64,000 nucleotides of DNA from an uncultured Eggerthella sp. Lineage in GTDB: Bacteria > Actinomycetota > Coriobacteriia > Coriobacteriales > Eggerthellaceae. The DNA is taken from assembly GCA_900538545.1 (NCBI GenBank), contig UPYK01000001.1, positions 124,001 to 188,000 on the forward strand, written 5' to 3'. Under the pieces are notes generated by a model, which made no database searches, was not told the DNA's origin, and saw nothing but the letters and a program-made list of their open reading frames with translations. This document shows positions 49,514-57,507 of this stretch, piece after piece (positions within the stretch are counted from its first letter, which is position 1; each line of letters opens with the position of its first letter). A program made the position numbers and the translations under genes.

Positions 49514-49537
49514 GTATGGATACGCCCGGATGCGTGG
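49514..49537 (+). promoter_or_regulatory. 24-nt element upstream of the rpsL promoter
   Basis: It begins GTATGGATAC and ends GCGTGG. It matches 57374-57397, near the rplB promoter, at 22 of 24 positions. It lies directly upstream of the rpsL -35 box. Confidence 0.6.
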
Positions 49538-49540
49538 CGT

Positions 49541-49569
49541 TTGACACCCCTATAGCGCAGTGATAGAGT
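49541..49569 (+). promoter_or_regulatory. Promoter of the rpsL operon
   Basis: TTGACA (49541-49546) and TAGAGT (49564-49569) with a 17-base spacer lie about 100 bases upstream of rpsL. Confidence 0.75.
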
Positions 49570-49672
49570 TCATCTTCGCGTCTCGTATGAGTCGCTTTGT
49601 TTTTGCGTGCGTAACTGCAGAACGCACACAAAACGAACGTTGGCATGAAGAGTAACGAAAAGGAGTTGAGTC

Positions 49673-50047
49673 TTGCCTACTATCAATCAGTTGGTCCGTA
49701 AGGGCCGCCAGAAGTCGGTGGAAAAGAAGAAGACCCCGGCACTCAAAGGTAACCCCCAAAAGCGTGGCGTTTGCACCCGTGTTTACACCACCACCCCTAA
49801 GAAGCCGAATTCAGCACTGCGTAAGGTCTGCCGTGTGCGCCTCGTGAATGGCATGGAAGTAACCGCGTACATTCCGGGCATCGGTCACAACCTCCAGGAG
49901 CACTCCATGGTGCTCATCCGTGGCGGTCGTGTTAAGGACCTTCCTGGTGTTCGTTATAAGGTTATTCGCGCTGCGCTCGACTGCGCTGCGGTCGATAATC
50001 GCGCTCAGGCTCGTAGCCGCTATGGCGCTAAGAAGCCTAAGAAATAA
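49673..50047 (+). CDS. rpsL: 30S ribosomal protein S12
   Basis: A 124-residue decoding-centre protein. It uses a TTG start with AAGGAG seven bases upstream. The conserved blocks LKGNPQKRGVCTRVYTTTPK and PNSALRKVCRVRL are intact; Lys residues of the streptomycin-contact positions (TPKKPNSALRK and PG-region VRYK) are wild type. First gene of the str operon. Confidence 0.98.
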   Translation: MPTINQLVRKGRQKSVEKKKTPALKGNPQKRGVCTRVYTTTPKKPNSALRKVCRVRLVNGMEVTAYIPGIGHNLQEHSMVLIRGGRVKDLPGVRYKVIRAALDCAAVDNRAQARSRYGAKKPKK

Positions 50048-50105
50048 GCTTATCTTTATTTGTTCACCCAACCTTCATTAAGGTTATTCACTGAAAGGAA
50101 GTTAT

Positions 50106-50576
50106 ATGCCGCGTCGTGCAGCAGCAGTCCGCCGCGAAGTGCAGCCGGATGCAAAATATAACAACCGTTTGGTCACTCAGCTGATCAATAAGGTTCTCTT
50201 GGACGGCAAGAAGTCCGTCGCTGAAGGCATCGTCTATGGTGCTTTCGATATCGTTGCCGAAAAGACCGGTCAAGATCCGATCGCTGTCTTCAAGAAGGCA
50301 ATGGAAAACATTCGCCCCACGCTCGAGACCAAGTCCAAGCGTGTCGGTGGTGCTAACTATCAGGTGCCGATCGAGGTCAACTCTCGTCGTTCCACCACGC
50401 TCGCTATCCGTTGGCTCGTGGATTTCTCGCGCAAGCGCAAGGAGAACACCATGGCTCAGCGTCTCGCGAACGAGATCATCGATGCTTCCGAGAACACCGG
50501 CGCAGCCGTGAAGAAGCGCGAAGATACCTACAAGATGGCAGAAGCAAACCGTGCATTCGCACACTATCGTTGGTAG
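50106..50576 (+). CDS. rpsG: 30S ribosomal protein S7
   Basis: A 156-residue head-assembly protein beginning MPRRAAAVRREVQPD and containing LINKVLLDGKKSVAEGIVY. Standard length. It follows rpsL and precedes fusA by 12 bases in the str operon; AAAGGAAG lies upstream. Confidence 0.98.
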   Translation: MPRRAAAVRREVQPDAKYNNRLVTQLINKVLLDGKKSVAEGIVYGAFDIVAEKTGQDPIAVFKKAMENIRPTLETKSKRVGGANYQVPIEVNSRRSTTLAIRWLVDFSRKRKENTMAQRLANEIIDASENTGAAVKKREDTYKMAEANRAFAHYRW

Positions 50577-50588
50577 GAGGGAGCGAAC

Positions 50589-52691
50589 ATGGCTAATTCA
50601 AGTCTCGAAAACACTCGTAACATCGGCATCATGGCCCACATCGATGCTGGTAAGACCACCACTACCGAACGTATCCTCTACTACACCGGCAAGACCCACA
50701 AGATCGGTGAGGTCCATGACGGTGCTGCCACCATGGACTGGATGGTTCAGGAGCAGGAGCGCGGCGTAACCATCACCGCTGCAGCTACCACGTGCTTCTG
50801 GGAGAAGGACGGTCAAGAGTACCGCTTCCAGATCATCGACACCCCGGGCCACGTCGACTTCACCGCAGAAGTCGAGCGCTCCCTGCGCGTTCTTGACGGT
50901 GCGGTTGCGGTCTTCGACGCGGTTGCTGGCGTTCAGCCTCAGTCTGAAACCGTATGGCGTCAGGCTTCCCGCTATGGCGTTCCACGCATCGCTTACATTA
51001 ACAAGTACGATCGTGTTGGCGCCGATTTCTTCCATGCTATCGACACCATGCATGATCGTCTTCATGCACCTGCTGTTGCTGCTCAGATCCCGATGGGCGC
51101 TGAGGACAACTTCTGGGGCGTCGTCGACCTCGTTACCATGACCGCATGGGACTTCAAGGCAGACGATAAGGGCATGACCTATCCTGAGCCGATGGATGCC
51201 ATTCCCGATGAATTCATCCCGGTTGCTGAAGAGCGCCGCCAGATGCTGCTCGAAGCAGCGGCTGATTGCGACGATGACCTGATGGAAAAGGTCCTCATGG
51301 AAGAGGAAGTTTCTGTCGAGGAGCTCAAGGCAGCTATCCGCAAGGGTACCATCGAGTGCAAGATCCACCCGGTCTTCGTTGGTTCTTCCTACAAGAACAA
51401 GGGTGTTCAGGAATTGCTCGACGCGGTTGTCGACTACATGCCTTCTCCGCTCGATGTTCCGCCGATCAAGGGCATCAACCCTGAGACCGACGAAGAAGAA
51501 GAGCGCCCCGCAGATCCTAAGGGCCCCTTCGCATCGCTCGCATTCAAGATCATGACTGACCCGTTCGTTGGTAAGCTTACCTATCTGCGTGTTTATTCCG
51601 GCTCGCTCGATTCTGGCTCCTATGTGTTCAACGCCTGCAAGGACAAGAAAGAGCGTATCGGCCGTCTGCTCCAGATGCACTCCAACAACCGTGTTGACAT
51701 CGATTCCTGTACTGCAGGCGATATCGTTGCTGTTGTCGGCCTGAAGGATACCTCCACGGGCGACACGTTGTGCGACGAGAACGCACCGATCATCCTCGAG
51801 TCCATGGAATTCGCTGATCCGGTTATCGACATCGCGGTCGAGCCGAAGACCAAGGCTGAGCAGGACAAGATGTCCATCGCACTCCAGAAGCTCGCTGAAG
51901 AAGACCCGACGTTCCGTGTTTCCACGAATCACGAGACCGGTCAGACCATCATCGCCGGCATGGGCGAGTTGCACCTCGAGATCATCGTCGACCGTCTGCT
52001 GCGCGAATTCAAGGTCGAAGCTAACGTTGGTAAGCCCCAGGTTGCTTATCGCGAGCGTCCGGGCAAGGAAGTCATGGGCGCTGAAGGCAAGTTCGTCCGC
52101 CAGTCTGGTGGTCGCGGTCAGTATGGTCATGCGGTCATCAACATGTATCCGCAGGAGCCGGGCAAGGGCTATGAATTCGAGAACAAGATCGTTGGCGGTG
52201 TTGTTCCCAAGGAATACATCCCTTCAGTCGATAAGGGCATCCAGGAGGCACTCAACTCTGGCGTTCTCGCGGGCTACCCGGTCGAAGATGTTCGCGTTGA
52301 GCTCGTCGACGGCTCTTACCACGAGGTCGACTCCTCTGAAGCTGCCTTCAAGGTCGCTGGTTCTATGGCTATCAAAGACGCGCTCAAGAAGTCCAATCCG
52401 GTCATTCTCGAGCCCGTTGTGAACGTTGAAGTCGAAACTCCTGAAGAGTACGCCGGCTTCGTCATGGGCGATATCCCGTCCCGCCGTGGTCTCATCCAAG
52501 GTCAGGAGCAGCGTGGCGATGCGATCGTCATCACTGCGAAAGTTCCGCTGGGCAACATGTTCGGCTACGCAACCGACCTTCGTTCCGGTACTCAGGGTCG
52601 CGCGGTCTACACCATGCAGTTCGACTCATATGAGCCGGTTCCCAAGAACGTTCAAGATGAAATTATCAGCAAAGCAGGTGGCAATGCGTAA
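50589..52691 (+). CDS. fusA: Translation elongation factor G
   Basis: A 700-residue GTPase that moves tRNAs through the ribosome. G-domain motifs are AHIDAGKTTTTERIL, DTPGHVDF and the NKYD base-recognition motif (family norm NKMD; the Tyr is a variant). The remaining domains II-V are complete, ending AGGNA. GGAGGG precedes the ATG. No tuf gene follows; rpsJ comes next. Confidence 0.97.
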   Translation: MANSSLENTRNIGIMAHIDAGKTTTTERILYYTGKTHKIGEVHDGAATMDWMVQEQERGVTITAAATTCFWEKDGQEYRFQIIDTPGHVDFTAEVERSLRVLDGAVAVFDAVAGVQPQSETVWRQASRYGVPRIAYINKYDRVGADFFHAIDTMHDRLHAPAVAAQIPMGAEDNFWGVVDLVTMTAWDFKADDKGMTYPEPMDAIPDEFIPVAEERRQMLLEAAADCDDDLMEKVLMEEEVSVEELKAAIRKGTIECKIHPVFVGSSYKNKGVQELLDAVVDYMPSPLDVPPIKGINPETDEEEERPADPKGPFASLAFKIMTDPFVGKLTYLRVYSGSLDSGSYVFNACKDKKERIGRLLQMHSNNRVDIDSCTAGDIVAVVGLKDTSTGDTLCDENAPIILESMEFADPVIDIAVEPKTKAEQDKMSIALQKLAEEDPTFRVSTNHETGQTIIAGMGELHLEIIVDRLLREFKVEANVGKPQVAYRERPGKEVMGAEGKFVRQSGGRGQYGHAVINMYPQEPGKGYEFENKIVGGVVPKEYIPSVDKGIQEALNSGVLAGYPVEDVRVELVDGSYHEVDSSEAAFKVAGSMAIKDALKKSNPVILEPVVNVEVETPEEYAGFVMGDIPSRRGLIQGQEQRGDAIVITAKVPLGNMFGYATDLRSGTQGRAVYTMQFDSYEPVPKNVQDEIISKAGGNA

Positions 52692-52734
52692 GCCTTCTGG
52701 CTTACGTACGCACCCCATAATGGAGGTAAGTTAA

Positions 52735-53043
52735 GTGGCTAAAGAAAGTATTCGCATCCGCTTGAAGGGTTACGATCATGAGATCGTGGATCAGTCCACG
52801 CGTCTCATCGTCGATACCGCACAGAAGACGGGTGCCAAGGTTTCCGGTCCTATTCCGCTGCCGACCGAACGCAATCTCTATTGCGTCATCAAAGGCCCGC
52901 ACGTCAACAAGGACTCTCGTGAACAGTTCGAGATGCGCACGCATAAGCGCCTGATCGATATCCTCGATCCGACCCCTTCCACGGTCGATTCTCTCATGCG
53001 TCTCGATCTTCCTGCCGGCGTCGATATCGAGATCAAGCTGTAG
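52735..53043 (+). CDS. rpsJ: 30S ribosomal protein S10
   Basis: A 102-residue protein (NusE) with a GTG start and GGAGG upstream. It contains the conserved RIRLKGYDHEIVDQS and GPHVNKDSREQFEMRTHKR. Its gene directly follows fusA, so the str and S10 operons are joined here without tufA between them. Confidence 0.98.
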   Translation: MAKESIRIRLKGYDHEIVDQSTRLIVDTAQKTGAKVSGPIPLPTERNLYCVIKGPHVNKDSREQFEMRTHKRLIDILDPTPSTVDSLMRLDLPAGVDIEIKL

Positions 53044-53056
53044 GGAGTGATATTTG

Positions 53057-53677
53057 ATGATTAATGCTATCTACGGAACCAAAGTCGGTATGACCCAGCT
53101 CTTCGACGAAGACGGCACGGTCATTCCTGTTACGGTCATCGAAGCAGCACCGAACACGGTCTGCCAGATCAAGACCACCGAAACCGATGGTTATGAAGCA
53201 GTTCAGCTTGGCTTCGGCACCATCAAGGAGAACAAGGTGAACAAGCCCATGGGCGGTCACTTCGCTAAACATGGCGTTTCTCCTATGCGCCATCTGCGTG
53301 AGGTTCGCGTTGATTCTGCTTCCGAGCACGAGCTCGGCGAGAAGGTCACCGTTGCGAACTTCGCAGAGGTGAAGAAGGTCGACGTGACCGGCACTTCCAA
53401 GGGTAAAGGCTTCGCTGGTGTTATGCGTCGCTACAACTTTGGTGGCGGTCCTGGTGGACATGGTGCTCACTTCCATCGTGCTCCCGGTTCGATCGGTCAG
53501 TGCGCAAGCCCCTCGCGTGTGTTCAAGGGCGTTCGCCTTCCGGGCCACATGGGTTGCGATACCATCACCACCAAGAATCTTGAAGTTGTTCGTGTTGACG
53601 AAGATATGAACCTCATTTTGCTCAAGGGTTCCGTGCCCGGCGGCAAAAATGGTGTAGTTCGCATTCGTATGGCTTAA
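53057..53677 (+). CDS. rplC: 50S ribosomal protein L3
   Basis: A 206-residue protein. ATG 53057 is used, after AGGGAG. It begins MINAIYGTKVGMTQLFDEDG and holds the RGKGFAGV-like core (SKGKGFAGVMRRYNF) and FPGHMG-type loop (LPGHMGCDTITTKN) near the peptidyl-transferase centre. Confidence 0.98.
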   Translation: MINAIYGTKVGMTQLFDEDGTVIPVTVIEAAPNTVCQIKTTETDGYEAVQLGFGTIKENKVNKPMGGHFAKHGVSPMRHLREVRVDSASEHELGEKVTVANFAEVKKVDVTGTSKGKGFAGVMRRYNFGGGPGGHGAHFHRAPGSIGQCASPSRVFKGVRLPGHMGCDTITTKNLEVVRVDEDMNLILLKGSVPGGKNGVVRIRMA

Positions 53678-53703
53678 ATACACTGCGAAGGAGTTTTTAG
53701 ATT

Positions 53704-54330
53704 ATGACTACTATTGATGTAAAAAACACGAGCGGCAAAAAAGCGGGTAGCGCTGAACTTGCTGCGAGCGTTTTTGAGATCGAACCGAACATGCATGCCA
53801 TGCATGAGGTTGTTCGTTCACAGCGCGCAGCGCGCCGTGCAGGTACGCACAACACGCTCACGCGCGGTCAGGTTCGCGGTGGCGGTAAGAAGCCATGGCG
53901 TCAGAAGGGCACCGGTCGTGCTCGTCAGGGTACCATCCGTGCTCCTCAATGGGCAGGCGGTGGCACCGTCTTCGGTCCGCATCCTCGTTCCTATGCGTTC
54001 AAGGTGCCTTCGAAGGTCATCAAGCTGGCTATGCGCTCTGCGCTCTCCGCTAAGCTCGCTGATAATGAGTTCGTTGTGGTTGATTCCATCACGTTCGACA
54101 AGCCTTCTACGAAAGAAGCAGCTGCGATCCTCGCAAAGCTTGGCCTCGATGGCAAGCGTATCACGCTCATCCTTGAGGACGACAACATCAACGGATATCT
54201 GTCTTTCCGCAATATTCCTGGTGTTCGCGTGCTTGCAGCATCTGAGCTCAACACCTACGATTTCATCGACAATAAGGCCCTCGTGGTAACGAGCGCTGTG
54301 CTTGATCGCATCGAGGAGGTGCTTGCATAA
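53704..54330 (+). CDS. rplD: 50S ribosomal protein L4
   Basis: A 208-residue protein with the exit-tunnel loop (GKKPWRQKGTGRARQGTIR, then APQWAGGGTVFGPHPRSY). In many bacteria L4 also represses its own operon; no such leader element could be identified. Its stop overlaps the rplW start. Confidence 0.98.
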   Translation: MTTIDVKNTSGKKAGSAELAASVFEIEPNMHAMHEVVRSQRAARRAGTHNTLTRGQVRGGGKKPWRQKGTGRARQGTIRAPQWAGGGTVFGPHPRSYAFKVPSKVIKLAMRSALSAKLADNEFVVVDSITFDKPSTKEAAAILAKLGLDGKRITLILEDDNINGYLSFRNIPGVRVLAASELNTYDFIDNKALVVTSAVLDRIEEVLA

Positions 54331-54614
54331 TGAAGGATCCACGCGAAGTCATCATCCGCCCCATCATTACGGAACACTCCTACGACATGATGGATGAGAA
54401 CGTCTACACGTTCGAGGTTGCAAAAGATGCCAACAAGGTTGAGATCAGCCAGGCTATCGAAGAGATCTTCAATGTAACGGTCGTTAAGGTGAACACGCTT
54501 AACGTCAAGCCGAAGCCCAAGCGCGTGCGCTATCACGTTGGCCCGACCCGCACCTGGAAGAAGGCCATGGTCACGCTCGCTGAAGGCGACACGATCGAGA
54601 TCTTCGCTCAGTAG
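54330..54614 (+). CDS. rplW: 50S ribosomal protein L23
   Basis: A 94-residue tunnel-exit protein with DPREVIIRPIITEHSYD and the VVKVNTLNVKPKPKR loop. It overlaps rplD by one base. It is followed by a terminator and not by rplB, which is the unusual break in this operon. Confidence 0.98.
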   Translation: MKDPREVIIRPIITEHSYDMMDENVYTFEVAKDANKVEISQAIEEIFNVTVVKVNTLNVKPKPKRVRYHVGPTRTWKKAMVTLAEGDTIEIFAQ

Positions 54615-54646
54615 AGCAGGATTATCGGACATACCTTGTCCTTATG

Positions 54647-54674
54647 GGAGCTGGTTCACGCCAGCTCCTTTTTT
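54647..54674 (+). terminator. Terminator after rplW
   Basis: A perfect 8-bp stem (GGAGCTGG with CCAGCTCC), a TTCACG loop and six Ts. It ends the rpsL-rplW transcription unit. Confidence 0.93.
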
Positions 54675-54717
54675 ATAACGAAGATGACGAACGACCGGGT
54701 AGTTTGACTTCTTTAGC

Positions 54718-54879
54718 TGCAATCAGCAAAGAGGGCAAGACACGAGGTTCCCCGCTTCCCTGTTCGCGAATCAGCTCATGCTGATTCGCTCATGCGTCGC
54801 TGCTTTGCTCGGGTTTTATTACTAACGAATTTAGTCGGCAAAGAGTCACCTCGTTGCCTCACCCTCTCCGCTGATTGCA
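54718..54879. repeat. 162-nt imperfect inverted repeat upstream of nudC
   Basis: TGCAATCAGC at 54718 pairs with GCTGATTGCA ending 54879, and about 32 bases of each arm match with six or so mismatches. A second perfect 10-bp hairpin (GCGAATCAGC-TCAT-GCTGATTCGC, 54766-54789) lies inside. It has no coding potential and could be a small mobile-element relic or a structured RNA. Confidence 0.65.
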
Positions 54880-54898
54880 ACCAATGCTAAGTACTCCT

Positions 54899-54926
54899 TT
54901 GGGCATGCTGCTTGCGGGCATATAAT
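54899..54926 (+). promoter_or_regulatory. Promoter of nudC
   Basis: TTGGGC (54899-54904) and a perfect TATAAT (54921-54926) with a 16-base spacer, about 35 bases upstream of the nudC start. Confidence 0.65.
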
Positions 54927-54960
54927 GAGCGGAAGAACTGATTGTTTCAAGGAGAGAGAC

Positions 54961-55875
54961 ATGCTTCACGACATCGCGTCCGCAGCCTATAACAACGATA
55001 TTTCCTTCAGAGCACCAGTGCTCGAAGACAAGATCATCATCTACCGCGGGAAGCAGGTGCTGGCCTTCGTTGAGGGAGGCACGATGCGTGCACCGCTCTT
55101 CGCTGATCTCTTCGATGAGAGCGAACTTGAGAGCATGCGTGCGATCTATCTGTTCGCGGTGGGCGAGGATGTCTATTTCATGGCAGAGGTCCCCGATGAA
55201 GCGATCGATGCCGCGCTCGCGCGTCAACCGTATGATGCCTCTTCCGAAATGGACGGATGGGCCTTCCTCCCTTTGCAGAAGCTTATCGAGTACCATCCGA
55301 AACGGGAGCGCTTTGCGCTCATGGTAGGGCATGAGTATTGGAACTGGTACGAATCATCGCAGTACTGTGGACGCTGTGGTGTTAAGACCGAGCATGACCG
55401 CGTAGAGCGCATGATGCGCTGCCCTGAGTGCGATCTCATGATCTTCCCGAAGGTGTTCCCGGCGGTCATCGTTGCGATCACGCGTCCTGATGGCAAGGTG
55501 CTCGCAACGCGCTATAAAGGACGCCCGTATGCGAACTATGCGCTCGTTGCGGGCTATTGCGAGATGGGGGAGACTGTCGAGCAAACGGTCCATCGTGAAG
55601 TGATGGAAGAAGTGGGTTTGCGCGTGAAGAACTTGCGCTATTACAAAAGTCAGCCCTGGCCCGATTCAAGCTCACTCCTCTTCGGCTTCTTCTGCGAACT
55701 TGAGGGCGATCCTGAGATTCGTCTCGATGAACACGAGCTTTCGTTCGCAGAGTGGCTCGACCGCGAAGAGCTCCTTACCGATAACGATCACTCTCTCACG
55801 CGCGAGATGATGGGCGTGTTGCGCGAACATCGTGAGACCGATTTCTGCATCGTCGAGGCAACCGCGCAGGCTTAA
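54961..55875 (+). CDS. nudC: NAD+ diphosphatase / RNA-decapping Nudix hydrolase
   Basis: A 304-residue Nudix protein. A four-cysteine zinc ribbon (YCGRCGVKTEHD and MRCPECDLM) precedes the Nudix box GYCEMGETVEQTVHREVMEE, and the SQPWPDSSSLLFGF motif of NudC follows. It hydrolyses NAD(H) and NAD-capped RNA 5' ends. CAAGGAGAGAG lies before the ATG. Its position between ribosomal protein genes is unusual. Confidence 0.93.
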   Translation: MLHDIASAAYNNDISFRAPVLEDKIIIYRGKQVLAFVEGGTMRAPLFADLFDESELESMRAIYLFAVGEDVYFMAEVPDEAIDAALARQPYDASSEMDGWAFLPLQKLIEYHPKRERFALMVGHEYWNWYESSQYCGRCGVKTEHDRVERMMRCPECDLMIFPKVFPAVIVAITRPDGKVLATRYKGRPYANYALVAGYCEMGETVEQTVHREVMEEVGLRVKNLRYYKSQPWPDSSSLLFGFFCELEGDPEIRLDEHELSFAEWLDREELLTDNDHSLTREMMGVLREHRETDFCIVEATAQA

Positions 55876-55926
55876 CCAAGAAGGAACGCGCTTCGAAGGA
55901 TCGACCACGCTGAAGCGAATGGGCTG

Positions 55927-56871
55927 CTAGAAGAACTTCCTCGCACGGGGAACGAACGTATCCTCGAGCGCATCTTCGCCGCCCACGATCTCGTTCAGTT
56001 CGGTGGTGATGGCATCCTGGCGCATGTGGTTGTAGAGCAAGTGCAGCTCGGAGAGGATGTCATCAGCGTTGTCGGTCGCGCTGCGCATGGCGATCTGGCG
56101 CGCGACCTGTTCACCTGCCGCTGAATTGATGAGCATGTAATAGAGATAGCCTGCCAGGTATTCAGGCAAAAGGCGCTCGAGCACATAGGCGCGATTCGGT
56201 TCATAGTTGATGCGACCCATCAAGTTCTTCAGTCGTGGGTCCTTCTCGCTGATGCCGCCGCTGAAACGCACATGGTGCGGATCGAACGCGGCCATATCGA
56301 TCGGCATCAAGCGCCATTCCACAGGAGTCTGCGAAAGAATCCCGTGATGATGGTTGTAGAGCGCGAAAGCTTCGTCAAGTTCGTTCGCAAGGTAGTATTC
56401 GACCAGGTAATCCGCTATCGCGTCGGCTTGTTCGATGGTGGGCGAGGCCGATTGGTCGATGAATGATTGGATTGGCGTATAGCCTTTATGCTTGAAGAAG
56501 TTCACCGCAACCTTGCCGCAGAGGATCAAGCTCACCTGCTTGCCTTCTTGCTCGCAGGTTCGCACGCGTTTTTCAGCAAGGCGCAATACATCGTTGTTGA
56601 AATGCCCGCACAGCCCACGATCGGAAGTGATGACAATGATAGCGCTATGCTGTATATCGTCGTGGGGCGTGGCAAGCGGAACAGGATCGGCATACTCTTC
56701 AGCCATGTTCGTGAGCATCTCGCGCATGACGCGTGCATAGGGTTCAGCGCGCGAGACGCGCCGTTGGGAACGATAGATCTTCGTTTTCGCGACCATCTCC
56801 ATGGTGGAGGTGATCTTGCGTGTCGAGGCGACCGAAGAGATTCGACGAGATATGTCGTGCAGGTTTCCCAT
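55927..56871 (-). CDS. atpG: Isolated F-type ATP synthase gamma subunit
   Basis: A 314-residue protein. The N-terminal coiled-coil starts MGNLHDISRRISSVASTRKI, with MEMVAKTKIYRSQRR; the core has ITSDRGLCGHFNND; the C-terminal helix has SATDNADDILSELHLLYN and AITTELNEIVGGEDAL. All gamma hallmarks are there, so it could be functional. But no other atp gene is near; it stands alone, antisense to the ribosomal cluster, between nudC and rplB. It is either the sole gamma gene split from its operon or a second copy. It cannot act without the other subunits. Confidence 0.93.
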   Translation of the reverse strand: MGNLHDISRRISSVASTRKITSTMEMVAKTKIYRSQRRVSRAEPYARVMREMLTNMAEEYADPVPLATPHDDIQHSAIIVITSDRGLCGHFNNDVLRLAEKRVRTCEQEGKQVSLILCGKVAVNFFKHKGYTPIQSFIDQSASPTIEQADAIADYLVEYYLANELDEAFALYNHHHGILSQTPVEWRLMPIDMAAFDPHHVRFSGGISEKDPRLKNLMGRINYEPNRAYVLERLLPEYLAGYLYYMLINSAAGEQVARQIAMRSATDNADDILSELHLLYNHMRQDAITTELNEIVGGEDALEDTFVPRARKFF

Positions 56872-56962
56872 GCGCCCTTTCTGTGTTCCGTTGCTCCTTG
56901 CCTTAGCGTAGCAAAAAACGAGCGCGTTTTGCCTTCGTTGGATAAGTTGTAATTTGCCACCT

Positions 56963-56993
56963 GGTTTTGTTGTAGAGTAAATACGACAAAACC
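56963..56993. promoter_or_regulatory. 31-bp near-perfect palindrome between atpG and the small gene
   Basis: GGTTTTGTTGTA and TACGACAAAACC pair at 11 of 12 positions around a 7-base centre. It lies in the divergent promoter region, 91 bases from the atpG start and 45 bases from the small gene. A repressor site is the simplest reading. Confidence 0.6.
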
Positions 56994-57037
56994 ATGCTTT
57001 ATGGTGAAATTTTTTGAGCGCAAAGACAGGAGGAAGC

Positions 57038-57226
57038 ATGATGTATACCTTGAAACCTCGCTCAACGCCGCTTCCTTCTCAAGCAGAAACAGAGGCAGCC
57101 AAGAAGGGAAGCGAACAGCCTATCACGCCGCAGTTTCGCGACATCACTGAAGATGACGATGGCTATCACCCTTATGCTGATGTTCCCGATACGCGTCCGC
57201 TCTTCGAACCCAATCCCTGGGATTAG
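57038..57226 (+). CDS. 62-residue acidic/proline-rich small protein
   Basis: ATG 57038 (or 57041) follows a strong GACAGGAGGAAGC signal. The protein is polar: a basic start (MMYTLKPRSTPLP), a lysine-containing middle and a C-terminus rich in D and P (DITEDDDGYHPYADVP, ending EPNPWD). It looks disordered, without membrane helix or motif. It lies upstream of the rplB promoter. No function known. Confidence 0.65.
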   Translation: MMYTLKPRSTPLPSQAETEAAKKGSEQPITPQFRDITEDDDGYHPYADVPDTRPLFEPNPWD

Positions 57227-57324
57227 CCGCGCTCTCCGCTGATCGAGCAACCATCTTCAGCGCTTGAGATTCGTGCCGTTCATCGTGCCGCTTACCCGTT
57301 TATAACGAACTGCGAAAATTATTC

Positions 57325-57353
57325 TTGAAACCACGCGGACACACCCGTATACT
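57325..57353 (+). promoter_or_regulatory. Promoter of the rplB-rpsE ribosomal operon
   Basis: TTGAAA (57325-57330) and TATACT (57348-57353) with a 17-base spacer. It follows the small gene and starts an approximately 150-base leader before rplB. Confidence 0.75.
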
Positions 57354-57373
57354 TTTCATTTGCGTCTGACTCT

Positions 57374-57397
57374 GTATGGATACACCCGGACGCGTGG
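57374..57397 (+). promoter_or_regulatory. 24-nt element in the rplB leader
   Basis: Second copy of the element found upstream of rpsL (49514-49537); the two differ at only two positions. Here it lies about 15-40 bases downstream of the expected transcription start. CCACGCG within the promoter spacer (57331-57337) can pair with its CGCGTGG end. Confidence 0.6.
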
Positions 57398-57507
57398 AAA
57401 CTCGGAATCGTCGGTTTCTTTCTCCCAAAAGAAGCCTTGGCGGTGATGGAGTCCACACAAGAGAAGAGGGTTGAGCAATTCGGCTCATGCCCGTAGAAAG
57501 GAAAAAA

